Source: Deltaproteobacteria bacterium (GTDB taxonomy: Bacteria; Desulfobacterota; DSM-4660; Desulfatiglandales; HGW-15). From it: a DNA stretch of 64,000 nucleotides. Positions 39,899-48,683 of the stretch are shown here, piece after piece. The position numbers and the translations under genes were made by a program. The stretch lies in contig JAFDEF010000005.1 in the NCBI GenBank assembly GCA_019310485.1, positions 38,583-102,582 of the forward strand. Direction: 5' to 3'. A model generated the notes under the pieces. That model searched no databases. It saw nothing but the letters and a program-made list of their open reading frames with translations, and was not told the origin of the DNA. How positions within the stretch are numbered: the first letter of the stretch is position 1; every line of letters starts with the position of its first letter.

Positions 39899-40552
39899 AT
39901 GCGTGCAGATGCAGAGGAAGCCGTCAAAAAGATTGCTGCGGTAATATTTGATTGCGACGGGGTGATGTTTGACTCCCGCGTGGCCAACATCAACTTCTAC
40001 AACCATCTCTTATCCCGCTTTGGGCTCCCCCCCATGACCCAGGAGCAGGTGGCTTTCGTGCACATGCACACTGCTGAGCAGTCTGTAAACCACATATTCA
40101 AGGGAACGCCTTTCGCAGACGCAGCCCAGGCCTACCGGAAGAAGATGGATTACAGTCCATATATAAAGGACATGAAAATGGAGCCTGGATTAGAAGAATT
40201 GCTTAAAATTCTAAAGCCGAGAGTGAGGCTTGCGGTGGCTACAAACAGAAGTAATACAATCGAAAGGGTGCTTGACTGCCACGCGATCAGACACTTCTTT
40301 GATCTGGTGATTTCATGTCTGAATGTTACTCACCCAAAGCCCCATCCCGAATCCCTCCTCAAGATCCTGGAGGCGTTTTCTATTAAGCCTCAGGAAGCAT
40401 TCTATGTGGGCGATTCTTCCGTGGATTGTGAAACCGCCAGATCAGCAGGAGTTCCTTTCATCGCTTATAAGAACAAAGCATTATCAGCAGAGTATCACGT
40501 GGACCGCCTGATGGACATAGCAGAGAAGATCCTGGATCTCAAAAGGCCTTAG
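39899..40552 (+). CDS. HAD-superfamily phosphatase (phosphoglycolate phosphatase-like)
   Basis: A 217-residue hydrolase with the nucleophile motif VIFDCDGVMFDS, a cap domain, motif II VATNRS, the lysine in HPKPHPESL, and the acidic motif YVGDSSVDCETARSAG. These match the PGP/Gph-like subclass of HAD phosphatases. The substrate cannot be fixed; phosphoglycolate or another small phosphate ester is possible. The ATG start at 39899 is chosen over a GTG three codons earlier. A GC-rich hairpin follows the stop, near 40560-40596. Confidence 0.82.
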   Translation: MRADAEEAVKKIAAVIFDCDGVMFDSRVANINFYNHLLSRFGLPPMTQEQVAFVHMHTAEQSVNHIFKGTPFADAAQAYRKKMDYSPYIKDMKMEPGLEELLKILKPRVRLAVATNRSNTIERVLDCHAIRHFFDLVISCLNVTHPKPHPESLLKILEAFSIKPQEAFYVGDSSVDCETARSAGVPFIAYKNKALSAEYHVDRLMDIAEKILDLKRP

Positions 40553-40597
40553 ATTTTCGGGCGCCCCATTTCGGGGGATATTTCCCGGGGCAGCCTC

Positions 40598-42931
40598 CTA
40601 AGACTTGACCCCAGACGGAAGCACGCTGGGGGTCAGGAATATCAGAAGCTCCGTTTTTGTAATCGTCTTCCTTTGAGCCTTAAAAAGCCATCCAAAGAAC
40701 GGGATCCGCCTTAAGCCGGGAATTCCATTTTCGCTCTTGGAGTTGTCTTCCTTGTAAATACCACCCAGCACAATCGTCTCACCACTTTTTACAAGTAGAG
40801 TAGTTTCCAAGTTTTTGCCACTCGTTCCATCGCCTTCCTTTTTCTTGTCCTCGAGTACCACGTGTAGCGTAACGTAGTTGTTGTAGCTGATAGTTGGGGT
40901 AACATTTAAGGAAAGCTTTGCTTCGATCTCTTTCGCTGGAATGTTCTCTGTGGCCGGAAGGAAGAATGATGTTCCTCTGCCTATTGTAGCTGTCTTTCCG
41001 TTCATGGCGATAACCTTGGGTGCTGAAATAATTTTGGCGGTGCCTTCGCTTTCGGAAAGTGCCAGTTTTGCGTCCAGGATAGTTGCGGTCAGCCCTGAGC
41101 CGCTGAGCTTTGAGAAGACAAGCCCCATATTCGGGGTCCAATCACTGGGTGTGTTGGTCACGAAAGTGGGGCTTACCAGTCTGCTCCCAGCAGGAAGGTC
41201 TGTTCCCGGCGTTGCCGGGTCTACCGAGCTTGGCGTGCCCCCGAAATCTGTAAAGGTCACTCCCGTACCGCTGCGCTGCTGTATTTGAAACTGATCCCAC
41301 TGGATGCCCAGGTCCCGGATAAACCTATCAGTAGCATCCACGATCCGCGCTTCTATCATCACCTGTTTTACCGGCGTGTCAAACTGCTTGACTATCTGTT
41401 TTGCCTCCTCGACGTTAGAAGCGATATCTCTTATGATGATCGTGTTTGTTCTAGCGTCAACGCTCATTGTAGCACCGCGTTTTTTTCCCGCCTCACTAAG
41501 GGGGATGAGCTTCCCGATTTCATCGGCCTTGGCAAAATCAACCGGGATGTATTCGGTTACCAGGGGTTCGAGTTCCTTCTCTTTTTCTTTTTCCTGGAGC
41601 ATCTTTTTTCGAGCAGCCTCTAGCTGGGCTTCATACTCCTGGACCTTTCTTTTCTCCTCGGCTTCGATCTGGGAGATATGTGACTTGGTCGTCACCCAAA
41701 TCACGTTCCCGACCCTTCTCATGCCCAGATTGTTATTATCAAGCACTAAATCCAGGGCCTGATCCCATGGCACATTCTTGAGCCTCATGGAAACCGTTCC
41801 CTTGACATCAGGGCCCCAGACAATATTTAAGTTACTTACTTCTGCGATCAGCCGTAGGATATTGGTGACATCGGCATTCACAAAATCCATTGTCATAGGC
41901 GCACCGGTGTATTTCTTCTGCAGGCCGGGGATTCCCTTAGCCTTTGCAGAAACAGGCATTGCAACAACAGCCGTCTGCTTTTGCGCAGGGGCCTGGGCCT
42001 GAGCGGGCTGAGTAGCTTGCGCAAGCCTTAGGGGCACTATTTTCTTTTCCACAGGTCTAACAGACGTGCGCCCAAAATCAATGGTGATTTCATTGCGTGT
42101 TTGTTTAACATGGTAGGGGACCATTTCCTTTAAGGTTATTTCCACGGTAACGAGCCTCCCTGCAGGTGAGCGGGAAGCCTTAATTCGGTCAACGGCTCCA
42201 TTAAACTGGGAGGAATCCACCTGTCGCATTATAAGAGGGGGGATCGTCGCATCGGGGATAGCCAGAACAATGGTCTTCGCTCCCTTCTGGTCGATAGAGT
42301 AGCGGGCTTTTTTGTCTGTGGTAACAATGACTCTAGATTTTCCATGTGCAAGCATTGTGAAATCAATGCCTAGAATCTGGGTCAAATCTATGGGTTTTTT
42401 CTTGAAAAAGATTCTGGGTTCAGAAGGAGTGAAGGGAAGTTCAATTTCTTTTTGCTCACCAGCGGTAGCTTTTGGGGCAGCTTTTGCAGCAGCCTTTTGG
42501 GGTGTCAAGGTTACCATAATTTTGCCGTCCCTGTCTTCTACCGCGTAATCAAGAGGGGTGAGTAGGCCGATGGTCACCCTTGTTGTCAGGGCCTGGGTCC
42601 TGCCCTCAGCTGCAGTAATGGTGGTTAGCTCTCCGCTGTAAACCTCTTTTTTCTTGGGAAGATCTCCGGAGGGTTTCGCCCTGATATCTAAAATGATCCT
42701 GGGGGGGTCAAGAAGTTTAAATGCTTTGTAGGGAGCGGATCCTCTGTAGGTGATTTCAACTACTGTTCGGTCAGGTCCGGGATTAACGCTTATGGATTTT
42801 ATAACAGCTATTGGTTGCCCCGTGCTCTGGGTTGTGCTGGTTGTAGCACAACTGCCCAGTAGTAAAGCCGCGGCAGCGATATATATGAAAAAGAGTTTTC
42901 CCTTTTTGTTAAGGATTGATTTCTTCCCCAT
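40598..42931 (-). CDS. pilQ: type IV pilus secretin PilQ
   Basis: The 777-residue outer-membrane secretin has two N-terminal AMIN domains (about 45-120 and 195-290), a secretin N-domain starting about residue 350 (DFVNADVTNILRLIAEVSNLNIVWGPDVKG), a charged linker, and the C-terminal secretin domain ending GLRRIPFFGWLFKAQRKTITKTELLIFLTP. It forms the channel through which the pilus exits. The signal peptide ends LLLGSCATT, a lipobox with an invariant cysteine, so the protein may be lipidated. It is the last gene of pilMNOPQ. Confidence 0.95.
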   Translation of the reverse strand: MGKKSILNKKGKLFFIYIAAAALLLGSCATTSTTQSTGQPIAVIKSISVNPGPDRTVVEITYRGSAPYKAFKLLDPPRIILDIRAKPSGDLPKKKEVYSGELTTITAAEGRTQALTTRVTIGLLTPLDYAVEDRDGKIMVTLTPQKAAAKAAPKATAGEQKEIELPFTPSEPRIFFKKKPIDLTQILGIDFTMLAHGKSRVIVTTDKKARYSIDQKGAKTIVLAIPDATIPPLIMRQVDSSQFNGAVDRIKASRSPAGRLVTVEITLKEMVPYHVKQTRNEITIDFGRTSVRPVEKKIVPLRLAQATQPAQAQAPAQKQTAVVAMPVSAKAKGIPGLQKKYTGAPMTMDFVNADVTNILRLIAEVSNLNIVWGPDVKGTVSMRLKNVPWDQALDLVLDNNNLGMRRVGNVIWVTTKSHISQIEAEEKRKVQEYEAQLEAARKKMLQEKEKEKELEPLVTEYIPVDFAKADEIGKLIPLSEAGKKRGATMSVDARTNTIIIRDIASNVEEAKQIVKQFDTPVKQVMIEARIVDATDRFIRDLGIQWDQFQIQQRSGTGVTFTDFGGTPSSVDPATPGTDLPAGSRLVSPTFVTNTPSDWTPNMGLVFSKLSGSGLTATILDAKLALSESEGTAKIISAPKVIAMNGKTATIGRGTSFFLPATENIPAKEIEAKLSLNVTPTISYNNYVTLHVVLEDKKKEGDGTSGKNLETTLLVKSGETIVLGGIYKEDNSKSENGIPGLRRIPFFGWLFKAQRKTITKTELLIFLTPSVLPSGVKS

Positions 42932-43024
42932 GGGTGGTCTCCTTTTAATTGGTTCTAACTGCCTACTTTTCCATTCCTCCCACTCGCAAGAGCCGCGTGC
43001 AGCTCTTCTCAGATGAGATATTTT

Positions 43025-43567
43025 TCACATTACAGGAGAAGGTAGTTTTTTCTTAATAATCTTGAATTTCTTATTACCTCTGAAATCCCTGTATTCTTCC
43101 TTGATAATAACTTCTTTGTCCGTAATCTTGTCTACCACGCCGCCGTCTGTACCTATGGCTGTTCCTTTCTTGATCACGTGACCGGTGCCTTTAGAATCAC
43201 GAACCATGGCGAAATTACCCTTTGGGCCTGTAATAATGGCTATCAACTGCAATTGCGAAAGCTCTAGAGTTTCCAGGTATGTTTTCGGTTTTCTGCGTTT
43301 CTTTTCTTCAAGCTCTTCCTGCTTTGCAAGGAAAGACTTGAAAGGATCTGTTTTTCCAGTAGGGTCATATATATACTGTTCCTCTTCCTCGGCGGCTACT
43401 TCTTTCTTTGTTTCCTTTTTCTGCTTGCTGAGCACCTCCTTGGGGGCATGAGCTGGCTTGTATATGATCTCATGGGCAGCAAATGCTACACCGGGGAAGA
43501 CAATGAAAATACAAAGGACGAGGAAGAAGCTACCTCCTACGCCTTTTTTTCTGAGTGGTCTTAACAT
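43025..43567 (-). CDS. pilP: type IV pilus assembly protein PilP
   Basis: About 180 residues with a signal peptide (FFLVLCIFIVFPGVAFAAHE), a charged flexible part, and the small beta-domain TYLETLELSQLQLIAIITGPKGNFAMVRDSKGTGHVIKKG typical of PilP. It bridges the PilN/PilO inner-membrane frame to PilQ. Unlike many PilP proteins it lacks a lipobox; in this operon PilQ has one. The ATG at 43567, preceded by AAAGGTG, lies inside the end of pilO. Confidence 0.92.
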   Translation of the reverse strand: MLRPLRKKGVGGSFFLVLCIFIVFPGVAFAAHEIIYKPAHAPKEVLSKQKKETKKEVAAEEEEQYIYDPTGKTDPFKSFLAKQEELEEKKRRKPKTYLETLELSQLQLIAIITGPKGNFAMVRDSKGTGHVIKKGTAIGTDGGVVDKITDKEVIIKEEYRDFRGNKKFKIIKKKLPSPVM

Positions 43568-44138
43568 CACTAGCACCTTTGAATCTGTATGTCACAGCAT
43601 CACACCTGGTGAGCAAAATATTGGAAGTTTTGCTTACCGGCTTCATGGACACATTCAGGATATTGACAATTCGTTCCATTCTGCCCACTTTGTCAAAAAA
43701 AACAGCCACATTATGGTATGGTCCGCTCACCTCAATAGCAACTGGGATTTCCATGTAAAAAGTTCTCGGTCTTTCCTTCTGCGGACTGAAAAGTCGGAAG
43801 ACAAGCTGTGAGTCGGCTCCCAGCTTGGTAATGGTTTTCAACAAACTGGGGATTTCTTTCTCATTCGGGAGAAGCTTCAGTGCCTCTTTGAACTGGGCAT
43901 CCACGGCGTCGAATTCGGCCTGAAACTTCTTATATGCCCTTGCCCTGACCATTGCCCTGTTAAGCTTTGTCTTGAGATCAGAGATATGCTTCGAGGTCCT
44001 CTCAATTTCCTGGGTTTTTGGGAGGAAGAAAAACCACCCGAACACAACCGCCAGGAGGATAATCGTGCCCGCAAAGATCAAGATCCTGTGGGACATCTTG
44101 AGTTTTTCTATTTGCTCTATAAAGGATCCTTTTGGCAT
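43530..44138 (-). CDS. pilO: type IV pilus inner-membrane protein PilO
   Basis: A 202-residue protein with one N-terminal transmembrane helix (ILIFAGTIILLAVVFGWFFF), a coiled coil, and a ferredoxin-like periplasmic domain with LLKTITKLGADSQL and a KVGRMERIVNI strand. It pairs with PilN to position the pilus motor. The basic C-terminal end KKRRRR overlaps pilP. Confidence 0.93.
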   Translation of the reverse strand: MPKGSFIEQIEKLKMSHRILIFAGTIILLAVVFGWFFFLPKTQEIERTSKHISDLKTKLNRAMVRARAYKKFQAEFDAVDAQFKEALKLLPNEKEIPSLLKTITKLGADSQLVFRLFSPQKERPRTFYMEIPVAIEVSGPYHNVAVFFDKVGRMERIVNILNVSMKPVSKTSNILLTRCDAVTYRFKGASDVKTTQKKRRRR

Positions 44139-44164
44139 TTTTTGCTAGCTTTCCTTGTTCAGAA

Positions 44165-44758
44165 TCAGCCCCTTCTCCTTTTCTTAACCGGTGCCTTTTC
44201 TTCCTTTTTGTAGGCATAGGTCTTGCAGTCCAGGACAAAATCAGAGACCCTTAGCTTGTACTTTGGCAAGTACCTCAACCTCACGCTTTGCAGATCCACA
44301 CTTCCAATATATTTTGACTTTTCGAGGTTGGTCATGAAAAGGGCCACGGTTTCATTGTCCATAGCGGTTCCCTGCAGCTTCAAGCTGCCCCCCGACTCCT
44401 TGAGGGAGGTAAGCCACAATTTATCCTTAGGTACAGCCATTGCGATCTCATCCAGGAGATGCACAGGTCCGGTTTTGTTTTTTTCAAGTTCCCTGATAAC
44501 CTTTAGTTTGGTTTTTATCTCCTTGGTCTTTTTTTCCAAAATGTTGATCTTGCGTATCGTGGCCTGATAACTTCTCAGTTTGGCCTGGGTATCCGCTTCT
44601 TCTTTCTTAAGGTCGGCAAGCCGGCCGTTAAACTGTATCATGTAGTAGGCCATCACAAGAACAAGGAAAAGCACGCTCAGCGCGTAAATAGTTACCTGCC
44701 GTCTTATGTTCTCTTTTTTCCGGGCGGCCCTAAAGGGCAGTAAATTGATTCTTATCAT
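44165..44758 (-). CDS. pilN: type IV pilus inner-membrane protein PilN
   Basis: The 197 residues begin MIRINLLPFRAARKK, the conserved cytoplasmic PilN peptide (INLLP) that docks in PilM. One transmembrane helix, a coiled coil and a small C-terminal domain follow. The start overlaps the pilM stop by four bases. The C-terminal basic tail KKRRRG is like that of PilO. Confidence 0.94.
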   Translation of the reverse strand: MIRINLLPFRAARKKENIRRQVTIYALSVLFLVLVMAYYMIQFNGRLADLKKEEADTQAKLRSYQATIRKINILEKKTKEIKTKLKVIRELEKNKTGPVHLLDEIAMAVPKDKLWLTSLKESGGSLKLQGTAMDNETVALFMTNLEKSKYIGSVDLQSVRLRYLPKYKLRVSDFVLDCKTYAYKKEEKAPVKKRRRG

Positions 44759-45843
44759 TTGTCGCCAATACTCCTAAGGGCCAGGCCCACTGCAACAGCA
44801 GCCTGGGGAGCCATATAGCTCAGGTATTTTGGATCAAACACCTTCTCGTTTATCTGAAGGTTAACGAAAGGATTCAGTTCTTCCACTGCGATATCGGTTT
44901 CCAGTTCCAGGTACTTTTGAAAGCCAGGAATCCGGCACGAGCCCCCGCTTACGAATATTTTTTCAATATGCTCGTCAGGGTAAGTGGTCGCCAGAAAATC
45001 AAGGGCCCGTTTGATCTCATTTACCCATCCCGAGACAACAGAAGTGAATATCTCCTCCATATCAGCCCTATTCTTGGCCTCAATCTTGGTTCCTCCAAGC
45101 TTCATTTTTTCCGCATCTTCATAGGAGACGTCAAACTTGGACATAATTGCCTCATTTATTTGATACCCCCCATAGGAGGAATCTCTGGTAAAGATTGAAA
45201 CACCCCCTTTTATCGCATTGATGCCCAGCTCCTCTGCTCCGAGGTTTACAAGGGCATAGCAACCTGATATATCTTCCTGGCTACTTTCAAATGCGTTTTG
45301 AAGGGCAAAGGCGTCCACGTCAAGTATTGCAGGGTTGAGGCCGGTAAGCTGAAGAAGGCTTACATAGTCGTCTACGATATCTTTCTTGGCTGCAACGAGC
45401 ATGACATCCATGAGATCTTTTTCCATCTCTTCAGCCTGCTCTTCTCCCCCTTCCCCAGCACGCTCCGACAGGATTTCGTAGTCTAGGTTCACGTCATTAA
45501 TGTCGAAAGGTATGTACTGTTCAGCTTCTTCCTGAATAGAGCTTTCGAGTTCAGACTCTTTTCTTTTCTCAATGCTGATTTTTTTGACGATCACCGAATA
45601 TCCGGATATTGAAGTCACCACATTTTTGTTCTTAACCTTGAGGTTCTTGTAAAGATTCTTAATGGCTGAGGAAACCACCTCCATCTCCTTGATAGAGCCT
45701 TCAACTATAGCATCATGGGGAAGGCCGATTGTTCCAAAGTTCTTGAGAATCATCCCCTTCTTGCTATTATCGATCTCTACAAGCTTGATGGAGTAGGATC
45801 CAATATCAAGCCCGACAAGCTGGTTTTTCTTGGGTACCGCCAT
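44755..45843 (-). CDS. pilM: type IV pilus ATPase-fold protein PilM
   Basis: The 362-residue actin/FtsA-like protein has VGLDIGSYSIKLVEI (phosphate-1 motif), YALVNLGAEELGINAIKGG, and IEKIFVSGGSCRIPGF (adenosine motif). It forms the cytoplasmic ring that binds PilN. It opens the pilMNOPQ operon, with AAGGA before the ATG. A small Xre-type gene lies just upstream on the same strand. Confidence 0.95.
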   Translation of the reverse strand: MAVPKKNQLVGLDIGSYSIKLVEIDNSKKGMILKNFGTIGLPHDAIVEGSIKEMEVVSSAIKNLYKNLKVKNKNVVTSISGYSVIVKKISIEKRKESELESSIQEEAEQYIPFDINDVNLDYEILSERAGEGGEEQAEEMEKDLMDVMLVAAKKDIVDDYVSLLQLTGLNPAILDVDAFALQNAFESSQEDISGCYALVNLGAEELGINAIKGGVSIFTRDSSYGGYQINEAIMSKFDVSYEDAEKMKLGGTKIEAKNRADMEEIFTSVVSGWVNEIKRALDFLATTYPDEHIEKIFVSGGSCRIPGFQKYLELETDIAVEELNPFVNLQINEKVFDPKYLSYMAPQAAVAVGLALRSIGDK

Positions 45844-45857
45844 ATAGCTGTCCTTCT

Positions 45858-46058
45858 TTAATCTTCAGGAAAGATTCTGTCTTTGTCTGCAAGGCTGTAG
45901 CCCAACGCCAGGATGATCTTTCTCCTAGTCTCCATGCGACAATTTTTACCCTTCTCAATCCTGTCGATTGTCAAAGGGGAGACGCCAGCTTTCCTAGCCA
46001 GTTCCGCTTTACTCATTAAAAGTTCTTCGCGGATTTCTCTAACAATATTCTGAGCCAA
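45858..46058 (-). CDS. small Xre-type helix-turn-helix regulator
   Basis: A 66-residue protein consisting almost only of one Cro/CI-type domain: LLMSKAELARKAGVSPLTIDRIEKG, followed by a second helix pair. It lies 14 bases before pilM in the same direction and may be co-transcribed, so control of the pilus operon or of itself is possible but unproven. Confidence 0.82.
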   Translation of the reverse strand: MAQNIVREIREELLMSKAELARKAGVSPLTIDRIEKGKNCRMETRRKIILALGYSLADKDRIFPED

Positions 46059-46421
46059 TTTTTCCTCCAGCCTTCAGGGTTGAAATTATTCGGTTTCTGA
46101 GGATGCTAAAAATATCATATATATATTGCTATTTGTCAAGTATTTTCTTATAAATTAACTAAAATTTGCATAATTTGTCTATATGTAGCCTATAATAAAA
46201 AAAATTCATACCATATGTTGTGTCGAAGGCTTTGCAAGGAACTAGCGAAGAGAATGCTCTTTTCGGAGGCGCGGTGCAGGAAAAAAATCCTTTACAAATC
46301 CATTTGCCGCTACTAGATTCATTCCGGCCCGGCCAGAGGATGGAATCCAGCAGTTTAATCCGGCCTGCGAGGAGAGATCCTGCGCCTCGAGTGCACAAGG
46401 ACGAAGAATCGGGAGGAGCTT
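46059..46421. other. AT-rich divergent promoter region between the Xre gene and lepB
   Basis: 363 bases with no believable gene. Bases 46105-46215 are very AT-rich, with an ATATATAT run near 46117-46125 and several TATAAT-like hexamers such as TATAAT at 46192. This suits divergent promoters. The small minus-strand frame here has no recognisable protein character. Confidence 0.4.
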
Positions 46422-47039
46422 TTGAGCGCAAAGAAAAGCAGGGGCGCTGTTAAGAAAAAAAGTACGTTTAGGGAATATGCAGAGGCGGCAGTCATTGCGG
46501 TCCTTCTCGCCTTATTTATAAGAACGTTTGTGGTTCAGGCTTTCAAGATACCTTCCGGATCCATGGAGCCCACCCTTCTTGTGGGCGATCATATCCTGGT
46601 GAACAAGTTCATTTATGGCATAAAGCTTCCTGTTGTACGCAAGACAATCATTCCGATCAGCAAACCGTCCAGAGAAGATGTAATAGTTTTTATTTATCCC
46701 GTAGATAAGAGCAAGGATTTTATAAAACGTGTGATCGGGCTACCCGGAGATACTATTGAGATTGTTGGAAGGGACATCCTGATAAATGGGAAGCGGTTCC
46801 CTGACAGACATGCTTATTACTCCGAAAAGAGCTCATCCATGGATAACCCGTGGAGTAGCTACCATTTTGGACCCATCACCGTGCCAAGAGGCCATTTTTT
46901 TGTAATGGGAGACAATCGTGACCACAGCTATGACAGCCGATTCTGGGGGTTTGTGCCCTCCGGTGCTATTGAAGGGAAGGCTTTTCTGATTTACTGGTCG
47001 TGGCCACACTGGAGGAGATTTTTTCACGTCATCAAATAA
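46422..47039 (+). CDS. lepB: signal peptidase I
   Basis: The 205-residue membrane serine protease removes signal peptides from exported proteins. A transmembrane helix at about 20-38 is followed by the catalytic serine in IPSGSMEPTLLVGD and the general-base lysine in FIKRVIGLPGD, then the family box FVMGDNRDHSYDSRFWG. TTG 46422 is supported by GGGAGGAGC just before it. It is convergent with the Nudix gene. Confidence 0.95.
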   Translation: MSAKKSRGAVKKKSTFREYAEAAVIAVLLALFIRTFVVQAFKIPSGSMEPTLLVGDHILVNKFIYGIKLPVVRKTIIPISKPSREDVIVFIYPVDKSKDFIKRVIGLPGDTIEIVGRDILINGKRFPDRHAYYSEKSSSMDNPWSSYHFGPITVPRGHFFVMGDNRDHSYDSRFWGFVPSGAIEGKAFLIYWSWPHWRRFFHVIK

Positions 47040-47043
47040 CTGC

Positions 47044-47508
47044 TCAGGGGGCAACATCTCTCTTACTTTTATTGAGATCGCGAGTACGTATCTCGTCAGC
47101 CATCAAAATGGTCTCCAAAACCTCTTTTGGCAGCAATGTCTCACCCAACTTGTTCAAAGGCACAAATTGAGCTTCGGTCACATCAGAGCCGGGGCTAACG
47201 GTACGGGAGGATGCGGATCCCCAGTAGTCGGCTATCACATAATGGAACTGCACCCGTCCCTTGCGATCCAGTACTATCCTGTCCGCAAGCCTAACAAGTC
47301 CACCGATCTTGACCCGTATGCCGAGTTCCTCCCAGAGCTCGCGCCTCAAAGCATCCTCCACCTTTTCTCCGAGTTCCACCACGCCTCCAGGCAGGCTCCA
47401 CTGTCCTTTGCCTGGCTCCTGTTTCCTTTTTGCAAGCAAAACCATGTCTTCGTTAAAAATGACTCCTGCCGTGGCAAGGATTGGACAGTCTGGATATTTC
47501 CTTTTCAT
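47044..47508 (-). CDS. Nudix hydrolase
   Basis: The 154-residue protein has the Nudix box GGVVELGEKVEDALRRELWEELGI at about 40-63, after AKRKQEPGKGQWSLP, as in ADP-ribose and nucleoside-diphosphate-sugar pyrophosphatases. The exact substrate is unknown. It ends five bases from the end of lepB in convergent orientation. GAGAGGCGAA precedes the ATG. Confidence 0.88.
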   Translation of the reverse strand: MKRKYPDCPILATAGVIFNEDMVLLAKRKQEPGKGQWSLPGGVVELGEKVEDALRRELWEELGIRVKIGGLVRLADRIVLDRKGRVQFHYVIADYWGSASSRTVSPGSDVTEAQFVPLNKLGETLLPKEVLETILMADEIRTRDLNKSKRDVAP

Positions 47509-47617
47509 TTCGCCTCTCTAAAAGTCATCATTGGGGAAAACTGAAGCCGCCCTCTTTATCCGCTTTAAGAATACTTTCCTTATATGAGAGACCCCAAAAA
47601 GTGCAGTAGAGCGAGGT

Positions 47618-48400
47618 TCATTCAGGGTCAAGCAAGTGCCGGTAGTCAGGAAGTGGGCAAGATCTTAGCCTCTCCACTTCTTCCATGCACGTGAGGTCAT
47701 AGCTGATAGGGGTGATTGTGATTTTCCCTTGCTGCAGAGCCCTGGCATCAGGATCAGCAAGGCGTCCGTTGACAGGCATTTCCTCTGCAAGCCAGTAGTA
47801 GACGTTCCCGCGGGGGTCGACCCGCTTCTCAAATCGTTCCCTGAACCGGCTTACGCCCTGCCTTTCTATTGATATGCCTTTTATCTGATCAGCAGGCAGG
47901 GCCGGTATATTCACATTAAGAGCCATTCCGTCTCTTAGGCCGTTTTCTTGCATAAAACTTATTATCTGCCGGCTGAAGCGGGCAGCAAAACGGAAATCAG
48001 GATGCTGCCGTGCATCCAGTGAAATAGCTGCGGATTTTATTCCCAAGAACGCTCCTTCGGTTGCAGCGGAGACAGTGCCTGAGTAAAGCACATTGACTCC
48101 AACGTTCGCACCGGGATTGATTCCCGAGATAATAATATCCGGAGGGGATTCAAGAAGTTCTTGTACGGCGATCTTTACGCAATCAGCAGGCGTGCCCTTA
48201 ACCCCAAACCCGAAAAAGTCTCCATTCTTGTACACAGGCTTGACCCACAGGGGAGAGCTTAGGGTAATGGCATGGCCTACAGCGCTCATTTCAGAATCGG
48301 GTGCAACAACTTGGACCTCGAAGTCGTGTCTCAACTCTTGATAAAGGGCCATCAGTCCCGGCGCGTGAATACCGTCATCGTTTGTCAGGAGAATTTTCAT
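47618..48400 (-). CDS. surE: 5'/3'-nucleotidase SurE
   Basis: The 260-residue survival-protein phosphatase has the metal-binding start MKILLTNDDGIHAPGL, VVAPDSEMSAVGHAITL, and IISGINPGANVGVNVLYSGTVSAATEGA. It removes phosphate from nucleoside monophosphates and short polyphosphates. CAGGAGG lies a little upstream of the ATG. Confidence 0.95.
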   Translation of the reverse strand: MKILLTNDDGIHAPGLMALYQELRHDFEVQVVAPDSEMSAVGHAITLSSPLWVKPVYKNGDFFGFGVKGTPADCVKIAVQELLESPPDIIISGINPGANVGVNVLYSGTVSAATEGAFLGIKSAAISLDARQHPDFRFAARFSRQIISFMQENGLRDGMALNVNIPALPADQIKGISIERQGVSRFRERFEKRVDPRGNVYYWLAEEMPVNGRLADPDARALQQGKITITPISYDLTCMEEVERLRSCPLPDYRHLLDPE

Positions 48401-48683
48401 CCCTTATTCCTCCTGTCCGGTCCCGTCTTCTTGCATAATTTTCTGGGCTACGCATGTGCGTATAGCATTAAAGAGCTAAAGATTGAAGACAAAACTGTAA
48501 CGTCCCCGTTTCAAGCACTTTTGAAAAAAAGAAATTTCTCCCAATACAAAGACTCCGGAAAAATTCCAGGAAGGAGTTTTCGTTGCTTCTCCAGGCGGTT
48601 TCCTGTATACATAGGGTGCACTGGAGAAAGTATTTTTGAACGGGCACACACCTGGGCCACCACTTGAGAAAGGTGATATTGCT

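Noticed and set aside
46159-46431. 90-residue minus-strand gene overlapping the lepB start
   Set aside because: It has no ribosome site and no domain, and it lies across the likely lepB leader.
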